A DNA stretch of 64,000 nt from Lytechinus variegatus. Taxonomy: Eukaryota; Echinodermata; Echinoidea; Temnopleuroida; Toxopneustidae. The DNA lies in the NCBI RefSeq assembly GCF_018143015.1, contig NC_054751.1, positions 15,237,292 to 15,301,291 on the forward strand. Direction: 5' to 3'. The translations under genes and the position numbers were made by a program. This document shows, piece after piece, positions 21,845 to 34,500 of this stretch (positions are counted from its first letter, which is position 1; every line of letters begins with the position of its first letter). The notes below the pieces were generated by a model. The model was not told the origin of the DNA and searched no databases. It saw only the letters and a program-made list of their open reading frames with translations.

Positions 21845-22071
21845 GGGGCGTTGCAAGAAACTTGCAATCAATTGCAAGTCTATTTTCATTCCCAAAATCA
21901 AGCATATGCCGTGCAATTAATTGTAAATTGTGATTGACTGCTAATCTGCTCCATGAAAAAAGGAGTGTAATCTGGTTTGCTATAGTTAAAATTGATCAAT
22001 TAGTTGTAAAATTGCAACAGAATATTTGCGATAAATTGCGATTGATTGCAAATATTTTTTGCAACACCCCC
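21845..22071. mobile_element. Inverted-repeat MITE (GGGGCGTTGCAAG)
   Basis: GGGGCGTTGCAAGAAACTTG at the left, and inverted GGGGGTGTTGCAAAAAATAT at the right. The arms share TTGCAATCAATTGCAA-type motifs. Confidence 0.7.
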
Positions 22072-22634
22072 TAAGAATGATCATAGGTCATTCAGACTTG
22101 AGTGAGAAACCCTGTTTCATATTGTTCAGAGAAAGAGTCTATATAAGATTTGTTGTTTCCTCAGCTAAATGAGCTAATACCCATTTTACAATTCATTTTA
22201 AGATAATGTTAACACCTCCATGTCAAACTATTTTTCCTTTGTGTGAATGGAACTAGCAGACAAGGATATTTCTAGTCTATGCATGCATGTAGAATGGTAT
22301 TAGAAGATGCTTGAGCTCTCAAGTGTAAACTGCAATGGCACACTTGCATGTCTTTAAACATAAATATGCACAATATAATGTGCATGTAAATGTACAAGAA
22401 GCGGTAAAAAATATCAAACATTCACAGCTGAGCAGCTTAGGAGAAATAATAGAATATTTTCTAGCCAATTTGTTGTCTCTTAAAAAAAATGAAGGATTAA
22501 TTGTAGTATCATGGAGGTTTAATAAGGAGTTGCAAATATTTCTATCCAAGTATTGCATGGCCTGTCTATAACTTCCTAACACTGTAACTGTGGTGCAATT
22601 CCCAGGTATCCCTTGGTACCCAGGGGCCGGGACC

Positions 22635-22875
22635 AGTGGCGTACCTAGAATTTTCCAAAGGGGGGGGGGGGGGAATTCGTAAAAAAAAAAAAAAAAAGAT
22701 TTCAACCACAAATAAAGGATTCTGTACCAGAAAAAAAGGTCTTCAACCACAAATAGAGGATTTTGTACCTGAAAAAAAATTGACTAGCAAAAAAAAAAAG
22801 GTTTTCAACCACAAATAAAGGATTTTGTACCAGAAAAAATTGACAAGCCAAAAAAGAAAAAAAAAGGTCTTCAAA
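22635..22875 (+). repeat. hAT-like end plus three tandem copies of a ~55-bp unit
   Basis: Begins CAGTGGCGTACCTAGAATTT, the same terminal motif as the intact element at 58147, followed by G and A homopolymers. Three direct copies of TTCAACCACAAATAAAGGAT + TTTGTACC + A-run follow, the last two with TTGACNAGC. No opposite end is found, so the element looks 3'-truncated. Confidence 0.7.
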
Positions 22876-23358
22876 CTCGTCAATATCTAAATATTCTAAA
22901 ATTTACATGTAAATCCTGGGTGGAAAGTGGCAAAGTGTGGATTAGTGCATTGCCTGATAATGCAAGGCTGCACACGAGTCACAACCACTAAGCTAAATAA
23001 CGCTTTCACTCTGCGGCTCTTGGTAATAAAAACACACCTATGGTTTTTCTCGGCAACATATCCTGCCGTTTATATACCACTTTACAGCTGACAGTTCACA
23101 GATGTACGGGAGCTGCCTCATTTGGTTAACTCATCTTGTCCAATTACATTGCTCAGCTAATAGAGACAAATGGCTAAAACAAATATCATTGATTATTTCT
23201 CAGCAAAGCTTATTGCAGATCTGATCACTTGCCTCAATTGATCCAATTATGAGTGTCACCCAGTTAGATGTACAGTACATGTTTAATATTAGGTCAATCA
23301 CATGTGTACAATCGAGGAGATTGAGTGATATCTCCTTGGTACAATTGAGCCTTGATGA

Positions 23359-23901
23359 TTAAAGGGGAAGTTCAACCTGACAAAAGCTTATTGTAAAAAC
23401 AGCAGAAAAAATAAAAACAAAAACATTGGTGAAGGTTTAAGGAAAATCTGTCAAAGTTATGAAAAAAATATTTCAAAAATATTTTTTATATGTGACATTA
23501 TACAATGCATGAGAGCAGCTTTCCATACATGTATCATGCATTTAAAAAAATAATTCGTCATTTTTTTTTTAAAGATGAAAATTATGGGGTTTATTGTACC
23601 TTCAGTGTGTCAACACTAACAGTAACAGGCAAATTATTTTGCACCCGCTCCTGAAAGAAAAAAAAATAGTGATCATGAACCATAGAATATTTGAAATTTG
23701 ATATGCATTTTATATGTTTATTTGACATAACATATGGGGCAGCTACTCACATATATGACATCACAAATCAAAACCTTAAAACTCAAATAACTTTCTAAAT
23801 CTTTGATAGATTTTCCTCAAAAACCTTCACCAATATTTAAAAAAAAAAATTCTTGTATTTTTAGAGTAAACATTTCGTTAGGGTGAACTTGGCCCCTTTA
23901 A
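23359..23901. mobile_element. Inverted-repeat MITE with TTAA flanks
   Basis: TTAAAGGGGAAGTTCAACCT at the left, and inverted TTAAAGGGGCCAAGTTCACC at the right. Arms continue through ACATTGGTGAAGGTTT and AATCTGTCAAAG. TTAA at both borders suggests a piggyBac-type target site. Confidence 0.82.
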
Positions 23902-23920
23902 GGTGCTGAGTCACATCTGG

Positions 23921-24072
23921 GCCCCATTGCAATACCATTATGGTAACTTTGCCATCCAATGTTAACTACCATGGCATCAATGTTCATTAGCCAATCAAAA
24001 TCAAGGAATAAATCAAAGTTTACCAATGGATGACAAAGTTAGCGTAATAGTATCCATTACGCAACGGTTCCC
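23921..24072. mobile_element. Short inverted-repeat MITE (GGGCCCCATTGCAATACC)
   Basis: GGGCCCCATTGCAATACC...TTTGCCATCCA faces TGGATGACAAAG...GTATCCATTACGCAACGG. Confidence 0.55.
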
Positions 24073-24564
24073 TGGATGTTATATACAAGTATGCCAATGT
24101 GATGCCAATGTGTGACCAGCCCTTTTATAATCCCATTACACTGATACCATTCTTTCTTTATGTTTAACAACACTCAATATCAAGAAATGTCAGAAGAATT
24201 CTAGGTGGTAAGGAATAGTAGAGAAAATGGCTAGATATAGCCTACATACATGTATACGTCAGAATATGAAGGCCAAAACGATCAAGTGTGACAGCCCCAT
24301 TTTATAAATAACAATCTACCGGTAAATCTTGAATGCTGTTTAGTTTATAAACTGTTTTTGTAGACTGTACAATATTCCCAACAGTAATCAAAACAAAAAT
24401 ATAAATAGTATATACAAACCATTACAGAGTATACGATTGTACTGATTTGAAATTTGTAATTGGTGGTAGCAGTGGTTAGGGGAAGGATACTGTTCATGTA
24501 CATCCACTGGTCCTTATTCTGAAGTCGGGTACATGTATACTAACCATGAACGGTGGACCGAGGT

Positions 24565-24976
24565 CAGGGTGCTACATAAGCACTTGCCTGATTGCCCGCG
24601 GCAAGTAACAGTTAGAGTCGGGCAAGTGTTTTGAACCTATTTGCCCGAATTGGGCAAGTAAAATTCATACAGTAGAATGACCAAAATTAGGTCGATATGA
24701 TATATTGACCTTTTTTTTGTCATGGCAGGGGCAAGATAAAATCGCTTAAGTTGGAAAAAGAAATAGAATAACAAAGTAGATCTAGATCAGTTCATGTCAA
24801 AAGAGAGAAAAAGTGCAATGGTATAAAACCACAAAACTTTCTTTTGAAGAGGTAACACTTTTTTTCAATGATTTTTTTGGGCAAGTGAATAGATTTTTGG
24901 GCAAGTATATTCCAACTATTTAAACATTTACTTGCCCGACCGGGCAAGTGCCTCTACAAAGTTATGCAGCACCCTG
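24565..24976. mobile_element. Inverted-repeat element (CAGGGTGCTACATAA)
   Basis: CAGGGTGCTACATAAGCACT at the left, and inverted CAGGGTGCTGCATAACTTTG at the right. Both ends carry GGGCAAGT/ACTTGCCC repeats, several of them inside. hAT-like termini, but no clean 8-bp duplication. Confidence 0.7.
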
Positions 24977-24989
24977 CTAGGTCCATGCT

Positions 24990-27900
24990 TAAACCATGGT
25001 CTGAATTCATGGTTTACATGAAGCTACATGTACGTGTATGGATAGCCACACTGACCTTAATGTTCAATGCATCCGCACATTTGATTCTCTCAGAAACTGA
25101 AAACTCTCTAGCAATTACAATGCAATTATATTTTTCTTCGTATTTAAAGCATGAAAAAATAGTCATAAATTTGAGAAAGACACATTTTAAATAGGGTGTA
25201 GCAGCTGGATGTTACTGCCAGCATGCTGACCCACTGCACTGTATGTATAGCATGCAGTTCAGTCATTAATCCAATTTCTTGATACTCAAGAAATTATTAG
25301 CAAAATCATCAGACATATTTTTAACAAATGGCATTTATTGATATAAAGAACTCTATTCATTGATATTCAGCATGAAGAATTGTACTTATATCAATTTGAA
25401 TTCATCAAGATACTACTTCCTGATATAATGAAATTATCTAAACTTATTTGTTAGTTAAACTAACAAATGGAAATTGTTGATATCAAAGATTTATCAAGAA
25501 ATAGGATTAAATGATGAAATGGCTTGCAACATGTACATATACATTTCAGTTTTACACTGGCTGAAACATTCAAATGTGACAACCTCTCAAAGGCTTGATG
25601 CTTCTGCCTCCAAAGATCGCTAAAACCACAATTTAAAATATGGGTCATTGTAATCATGACTGACTTTACTTTTGAGAGCATACAGTATTTGGACCAATGA
25701 CTATTCATTTCAATACCTATCCATGCTCTTATCCATTCAAAGTCCTAAAATAAAATAAAATAAAGGTGAATTTGACAGCTAGTTTGAAGTACATAAAAGT
25801 TTGTCGACATGACAAAAATTTTGACAAGAGCGGAAATGAACATAAAACAAATCAATATGACCCTTAAATTAGGCTAATTTAAACTTAAACCATATGCCAC
25901 TACATCAAGTGCTCTTTATTCGTCCCCAATATGATTGTGCATACTACTACTTGTGATGGGCAATGAAGTGCTGCACACATCTTTTTTTTTACAATAATAC
26001 CTGATGACCTTGAAAGCATGAAATTACATTATGCAAGGTTGAATTTGATATCAAATGTTATCAAGGGTCATCTTCAAATTGGAAAAACTGAACAATATGC
26101 ATTTGGCTATAAATAAAGTGTTGCTTGTCATTATTCTTGCCAGACTACTGTAGGTTTGTGGATAGTCAGTCTGAATTGAATGTATAGGCCTACCGGTAAA
26201 CAAACTCTATTACACCCTCCTTTTAAAAAAAAATACAGTACATGTACACATAGGCCTTAAATACATGTACATGTACAAGACTACAAGTACATGTAGGCCT
26301 AACACACATAGACCAACATGCCAATGTCAACAGTAGAGTAAAATGAACAGGACCAATGCATGTACAAAGTACATGATATACCTGTACGGAAATCTTATTT
26401 CTCAACAAAAATGTATAGGCCTATATTGTTAAATACATGTATAAACATTAAATAAAATATGCACAAAAAACCAACCCCACGTTCAGACCAAAGAAATATG
26501 TTGCTTTATAGGCAAAAGGCTCCACACTAACTTTTTTTCTTGGTGGCCCGATCGGTCCACCAAAATCATCAATTTCATATTCTTGGGGGCCCGAAAAGCA
26601 TATTTGGTGGCGCTAAAATGATAGAAAACATTACAATTTATCAAAACTTTGGTAGCTTGACTGGGCCACCAATTACAGGCTTTTAAAGAATTTTGGTGGC
26701 CCGACTCTCATTTTTGGTTGCCCCCGGCCACTGCTAGTGTCGAGCTCTGTTTAATAGGTCTGACCAATCAAAGCTATTATCATCAATCCCTTTGGAGTCA
26801 AATTAATGACTGCATGTACATGTACACTGTAGCTAGCATTGATTAGCCATCACCAGGAATGAAATTCGATAATGCCACTTTAAAGAGAATGAGTGACATG
26901 CCATGAATGATTTGAACTATAACAACCTACAATGTAAGCAATGTCTTCCTTCCTCATTTTCATTCTTCCTGTTATGGAGAATTTTTCAAACATACCACCT
27001 CATTGATGTACACATGTTTTGCACAGGATTGCATGTGTACATGTAATGTAAATCAGTGTTCTAGCTATGTACGTACAGACTTCTCAGTGGTGGTCGCAAT
27101 TTCACAGTAAGGCTAAGTTTTTGGGGTTTTTTTTTTAGGCATGCAGAATTACATGTAATTGTTTTGATGCCTTTAAAGTGAATGAACATCATTTTACTAT
27201 TGGCATTGGCATTTTTTAAAAGATAATGCTTGTTGTAAATCGTGCAAACAAAACAACATAATCATTACAAGTACAATTACATGTAGCTGCACAGAGTTCT
27301 GCTTGAAACATTTAATGTTTGAAATTAGTGGTGGTCGGAAGTGGTGTTTATCATGAGTGGTGGTCAGAAATCAGCTACATGTATACCAGTAGGGCCCCTA
27401 ACACTGCTGACCACCATAGTACATGAACATTAATGCTCAGCATAGAATACTACCCAAATATTTCAAATTATGATCAGTACATACATTAGCTCACCAATGA
27501 CTTAACATATCACCTTTTAAATCATATTTGTCAAAAAATAAAGATATTTTTCATAATTCTATTTAAATTATACACAATGGGACATTTCAGCAAGAGAGAG
27601 ACTTTACATCTTGAACATATTTTTGAAATCAATTATTTCATATCAGTTGTGGCAACTGGCAAGTGAGGCATCTTTTAAAGCTTTCAAATTATTAAGACCA
27701 ATTTGGCATTCACAATATATCAAATATCAGCACAACTAAATAACAAATACGTTGGTTGATGTTAGAGTCTTGGCTCCTTTCACATTCAAAATAATACTTC
27801 TTACAGCACAGCAGGGAAAGAAAATAAATCTGTTAGGTTTCACTTATTTTTTAAAATGCCCCTCCCCTTCGAAACAATGTTTTTTTCAGCAACAAGCAAT

Positions 27901-29617
27901 GAGCTACATGTAGCAGATGATCTGTAAGTTTAGGGCATGCCATTTTAATTCATAAAACTCAAGGTGACGCAGCTCTAGGAAGTGAATTTAGAATAAGCAT
28001 TTCAATGAAAATAACAAGAGTTTCTGCATTTTGATGAGTAATGTTCATCACACTTTAAATATGCACAATACAGACTACAATGTAGTACACTGTAATTGCA
28101 ATTTGTAAGCAGGGACTGGGAAGAAACCAAAATTGGGTATTTGGAAATTCAGCATTATCATTTTCAAGTCAGCCTCAATTATCTTTCAATTCAATGGCAA
28201 TATATCAAATGAAATTGCATCATGTAAAATTACATGTACACTGTACAATACCTGTATGCACTTTAATAATTTCAAGAAATTGGAATACCATTAGAACTTA
28301 CTGCAGATTACATGGTCGACATTTCTGAAACATCTACATGTACATGTAAATATTTTTCTAAATGTATGCATGTACAGTATTAATACAATTTGTACATTTT
28401 CAAGTCATTCACAAGTATAAAATTTAGCATTAAAATACTTTAAAAACATCTACACACATACATGTTTGCATTACTGTATAAATGGGATCAAAGGCCATCA
28501 TAATACATGTATGCATGTTACACATGTACTCATAATGTTGATCATTAACCCTGTCATATCCCCGTTTCATAATAAATCTTATACTGTAATATCTACATTA
28601 AAGAAGACTTAAATGCCAAGTCCATCCAATATCAAGAGGAATAAAGTACAAATACACAAGCAAAATACTGACAATTTCATCAAAATTTGATACACATGTA
28701 GGATGAGAAATATACAAGATTTTATAGTTTCGCAATTTTTATCTGTATTTAACAGCAAAATGCTTCATGGTTGATGACGATGTGTAAGTGCTTTTAATGT
28801 ATGTCAAACACTATCTTTGTGTACAATTGTACCATGTAATAATTTTTATACATTTCAACTACATGTACAGGTACATTGTACATTTAATTGAAATTATGTA
28901 CTTCACTTTTCTTTGTTGAACTACACATTTATGCTGATTTCACTGGTTCGATGAGGAGTCAGATCATTTTTTTTTACATTATTTGAGCCCCCCCCCCAAA
29001 AAAAAATATCACATAGATGTACAATTGTACTCATATACAATGTATTGTGCAGACTAGTGATAACATGCGTGCATGTAACAGTTTGTAATGTGCAAGTGGT
29101 AGTTTTATTATTTTGTCTGCATTTGTTTCAAATCAAATTTTTGTTCCGGTGGACAAAACCTTCATAAAGAAGAATTTGATCAAATGCAGGATTATACTGG
29201 CAAGCCTAATGGACAATGGCAATTTTGCAAGAAAGCTTTTGCACTCTAATGACAAATAAAGAAAGGTCCAATCTAATGGGGTGAACTATACTTGTTCACA
29301 TACATGTACAAGTAGATTATTCCATTTTCAAATCATACCTGATTATATTTCATTTCCGCAAACTTTCCAATTTGAAAATAGTTTTAATGGAACTTCACCT
29401 GCAATTTCAACAAGCAATGTACATCTTTAAAAAAATATTTGAATATACAGCAACTCTGTATAAAGTACATGTATAGCATGTCAAGTGGTGATGCACTGAG
29501 CTTTTTAAGCTACATGTACTCTTCACACAAATATCTGCTGTTTCATTTTTCTAAAGATTTACTGTCATTACATTTCTCTAGACAAAAAGACATAAAGAAT
29601 CTGAATATCCACATTAT
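24990..29617. other. Non-coding DNA, probably partly 3' UTR of the RNF145-like gene
   Basis: AT-rich and without coding exons. It is rich in the palindromic octamer TACATGTA, often in runs such as ACATGTACATGT. Candidate - strand poly(A) signals are scattered (for example TTTATT near 29105 and 25916 on the + strand). One inverted-repeat MITE lies at 26517-26747. Confidence 0.45.
26517..26747. mobile_element. Inverted-repeat MITE (GGCTCCACACTA)
   Basis: GGCTCCACACTAAC and, inverted, GAGCTCGACACTAGC. Internal repeats of GGTGGCCCGA and TTTTGGTGGC lie on both sides. A related left end occurs at 47218 (GGGCTCCACACTACTGGTCC). Confidence 0.6.
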
Positions 29618-31506
29618 TTAACTCACTGGAACATTAGCAGGAATGGAACTGTGCATGCTATTGGAGCAATTTTGGTCTTCAGAGGAAACACATGCAACAC
29701 CTTTTGACACTGAGTTGGAATCTTCTCGCGAGTAAACTGTTGATACTGACCTAGATTCTGATTGGGAATCGGTGGTAGCATTTTGAGGGCATTCTTGTGA
29801 AGGCAGTACCTTGGTGCTGCTTGTGGCTGACTCGGTTGTAGCTGAATCAGCATCCCCACGAGCACCCGGCTGCGAACTGTCTTGTTCCTGGTTGGTGGGC
29901 TGTTGGTCTTGACTTACGTTATCACCAGACCCGCTGGGATTGGATTCCACAATAGCACTGTGGCACAACGGACACTTCTCCTGGACATAAAGCCACTTCC
30001 GCAAGCAGATACTGTGGAATAGATGCTTGCAAGGGGTGATGCACGCTGAATGCATCTCTTCATAACAGATCGGACAAAGATCTTTCCTGGAGGACAACTC
30101 TGCAGGGTCTGCCTTGGGGAGATGGCTGATCTTCCGTGATGCATTGCGACGCTTCATGAAGGAATTCCATCCCGCCTGAGCACGTTGGTACACGTTGAAG
30201 TAGGAGTGCACCATGATCACTAATCCGCCAGTGAGGTTGTAACTGGCATTCATAGATTCCAGCCCTCCATAGCAGAGGACAAAAAGGGCCAGGAAAAACT
30301 CTAGAATATGGCACAGAGATTGGATGCTATAGACTACATCATCCAGCGATTCCCAAGGTGTTTCGTAGCGGTGATCCACCATAAAGAGGGCATAGATCAA
30401 GACTGAACCCAAAGTCTGAATAGCTGTCAGCAAGCAACTTGACACAATGATTAAAAGCCACAACTCCATGTCAAAAATAGTGAAAACCATGTAGCTCATA
30501 TATAGTGGGACACACATCAAGGCGAAACTAAGGGCCAGAACTTTGACATGTTTCCCAACACTGCGATTGTTGGATGCTCCAAGAGACAACAACACAGGGT
30601 TGGTCAGTTCATGGATAGATTGGATTGTAGACGAGATCACAATAAAGAGTACAATACTAAGGAGGAGGATTTTCTCAAACTTTTTCAGGCTGAGAAGGCC
30701 TGTCTGCATTGCCAGCAACATAAGAGTCACCCCTTCTGTCCATCCTCTGTGCAGGAAATCCCTTTGTTCTCTCTCACTGAATCCCTTCAGGTACACCTTG
30801 CAGAATGTAAGCACAATATATGCTGTATAGGACACTGTAAAGCTGAGCCCAACCAGGCTCCAGGGGCTGACGCAACAATCCGCTACAGATGCAAGAAGGA
30901 TCAGAACCCATTTCTCCTGCACAGCCATATGGCTTTTGTTGGCAAAGTATGAGTAGAGCTGGTACATGAATATGGTTATCCAGAACACCAAGTATATGGC
31001 AGGCACAAAGAACCTGTTGTAAAGGGCCAAAACGACACTGACAATTCCATACAACTCGACGTACTCCTGCAAGGTCTGCAACCCAATGAGGGCCAGGCGG
31101 TATGGCACCAGGATGTGCCTCAGGGTAAAGACAGTGACGACTACCATACAGATGATTTCTGCGATTGCGTGCATGACCACCGCGAATGGCACTGACAGCC
31201 CACAGGCTCGGGCAAGAAGCGGTAAAAGGTATGGCGCAAAGGCCCAGATGTGCCTTGTCTTGAGAAGCTGCGAGCAAACCACGCAGATCACTGTCTGGAG
31301 ACCGATGAACATGAAGAGCTGATGAATGCTGGAGGTGGTGTTGTAGATAGATTCATGACTGGCAGGGTCAGCCTGGGCTTGTAGGGCAAGGTAGTGGCTG
31401 GAGAGATGGTGGGAGGCAAGGATCAGGATACCAACAATCATGTGGACATAGAACTTGAAGAGCATGTGCAGCGGCAAAGCATGCAACAGAAGAGCAATGA
31501 GATAAC
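29618..31506 (-). CDS. RNF145-like exon 2 (membrane region, RING and tail)
   Basis: Acceptor TTCTACAG on the - strand at 31507. The exon begins by completing GGT (Gly), then YLIALLLHALPL. The RING cysteines lie at about 30079-29955. The stop is TAA at 29618-29620. 1889 bp without interruption is a long exon for this family. Confidence 0.92.
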
Positions 31507-34500
31507 CTGTAGAACAAAGAAAAGAGAGAAAAAATGGGGGTTATCAGTAACTACATGTAGCCTCCATGGTCCCAATAACAAAAAAGTTGGTATGTTTTGA
31601 AAATAAAAAAAATAGAAGTACCACAAATATTGGCATTTGCTTTAAAAGCCAAGTATACCTTACCATTTAAACTACATAGTTGATGAATAAATAGAGAAAA
31701 TGAAATTACAATATAATGAATGTACATGTATGGAGCCAATTTATCACTTGTCGATTTCTAGACAAGTGTTGGAATGGAATAATTAATGTCTGTGACTAAA
31801 TAAAGCACTACTATGCAATCTCAATGGTGGTTCCCAATTCTATGATATCGCCAACATAAAAAGCTTTAAAAGTTCAGGTCCACCTCAGAACAATGTTGAT
31901 TTGAATCAACAGAGAAAAATCAGACAAGTCTAAATTTCATCCAAACCAGATTTTTATTGTTAGTGGTGGGCTATAGAATGTTGATGTTTCAGATCACAGT
32001 GAGGACCATCTCCAAAGATACAGCTTATGCTCCTGAGCACTTTGACACTTTTTTTCAGAAAAATCAGTCAAACTTTGAGGGGGTGCTGCCCCAAAAACGA
32101 TTTCGGGTAAAAAGTTTGTTGACCCTAACCAATAGTCCTCACAATCGTATATATCTCGGCTTCTGCATATACATGTATATCAGTTGCTTTAAATGATTTG
32201 TGTGTCAATTTCTATGTTATTTTGGACAAGGAATTCATTTTTAACCATTGCATGGTTCCGAAATAGTGCAACATTTTGATGCATATTAGACCCCAAATTG
32301 CTCAAAAACTCAATTTCTGTGTACAGAGTCAATGCAAAATGTGTCTTTGACCCAATCTGCATTGACTTGGTACACGGAACAATGTTTTTGACCAATTTGG
32401 GGTCTGATATGCACTATAACAAATGTTGTGTAATTTCGGAACCGTGTACCCGAGCATTGCAAATTTAGTCTCAATAGATGCACAAGGCTTGAAAGTAACT
32501 AGTCACAAAGCTGAAAGGACAACTTTCTTGTGGTCATGTAGTGACAAAATCTGTGGGGGGGGGGTTAAATTAAGGGTTAAATTTTAAGAACAAAGACAGC
32601 ATCTATACATCTTTTTATTGTTAAAAATGAATTCCTTGTCCAAAATAACAAAGAAATTGACGCAAAAATCATTAAAATAGCTTATGCAAAAGTAGAGATA
32701 TACAATTTTGACAAAAATGAGCAGGGGTCAATGACCTTTTTTTTGGTGGCATCCCCTCAATGTCTGACCGCGTTTTCTGAAAAAGTGTCAAAATGCTCAG
32801 GAGCACAAGCTGCATCTTTCGGGCTAGTCCTCTTTGTGATTTGAAACATTAACATTTTTCCCCCTGTATAGCCCACCACTATAGTTGTTTAAATTATACA
32901 ATATTTTGATTTTTACAGATTTGACAACAAGGGTGCTATTAATGAAATCACAGTACTATTGCAATTCTATGTACGTTTTTAAAGCATAATCTTTATTTTT
33001 TTGAATAAATTTTTCTGTTACTCGAAATCAGTGTTTTGTTAGGGTGGAATTCCCCTTTTTAAGCTTTCATCAGTATTGGATGTAAATGAAGAAAGGTGCA
33101 CTTTTTTATGCTCAATCCATATTCATTTTGCAATATTAATTTCTTATATCATTGTTATCATGTCTTTTCCCATTCTTCTACTCTGAAGAGACTAATAAAT
33201 CAATAGACAATGAAAATTATAAGAAAAAGAGATTATAGAGAAAAAAAAGAAAATAAGAGAAATATACTGTATGGAAAATAAATTGAAAAAGACAATAAGA
33301 GATGAGTCAAAATGTGAAATATTTGAAAAATCAATTATCATATACTAAAGATGAATATAATGAAAATATTTCAAAAAATGAACTTTATATTCAAAGATGA
33401 AAATGATTAGTCAGGATTTTTTCCAACTTGGCATGCTATGACAAGTGATCGTGACACACAATGAGACCTACATGTAGAGTACTAATGGGCAATTCCATAA
33501 AAATATGTACGTCCAACCCCCTGTATGTGGGACATTCATGATATTTTCTGTGTCTGATTTCTTGTTCTTCTGATAGCCTATAATGTTCATAAAAGACCAT
33601 GACTTGGTCAGTTTACTGTATGAAGTGTTCAAATTAAAACTTGAGAATAATGGGGTCGGATGTACAAAAAGGTTGATCTTTTTGTAGAATTGCCCTAATG
33701 TAAACAAAGGAAAGGTTGTGTATAAAATGGTGTCAACATGCCACTAACAGTGACACAGTCAGAGTACAATTTTTCCTATCTTTTTACATAAAATACACTT
33801 TTTCATCATTTTAGGAATTTAGATTAAAAAAATATTAGTCTAAAAATTGACATTTGTCAGGTGTCTCTTATGGGCAAACGTGTGCTATTAAAAGTGAATG
33901 AGAATAAACAGTCAGGTACATGTATTTGCCATTATCCTTGCTAATGTGATTTTTTACTCTCCAATCCCATCCAGAAAATGAAGAGTTCCTTTTGTGACAC
34001 CTATCAAAAGTAAAAAAAAATATATTGCCTTAATGGGTTAGGATTAGGGTGGCTGTCACAAAAGAACTCTTTTTGTCCCTCCCCCCCCCCCCCTGATCAT
34101 GATGAGATTACTTGACAATAACTTCTTGTAAGTAGTCTTGTTCTAACTTCTCAAATCTCAACATCTCTGCTTCTGAATGTAACTTTTATTTTAGAACTTA
34201 CTCAGGGCCAGGGCCATGGCTCAAAGTTTTTTTAGTTGATTCAAGTTGACAATTAAAACAATGAGGTTAATTTTGACAAGGAATCTACCGAGCACCATGG
34301 CACTACTTGGGTAAACAAATACAAATTACATCATAATTGTACATGCCAAATTAAAACAATCAGACTTTTTTCAATCTCGTGTCATGACATCTGAAATTTG
34401 CTAGGCCTGCCCAAAATAAATAAAATTTGTGTCAGTGCAGTGTCAACATGATTTCAGTCTCTTCAGTCTCTGTAGTGATTGTTCAGCTGAACTCTGTTGG

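Noticed and set aside
30543..31322. + strand frames opposite the RNF145-like exon
   Set aside because: Antisense shadows; the - strand frame has clear RING and membrane segments.
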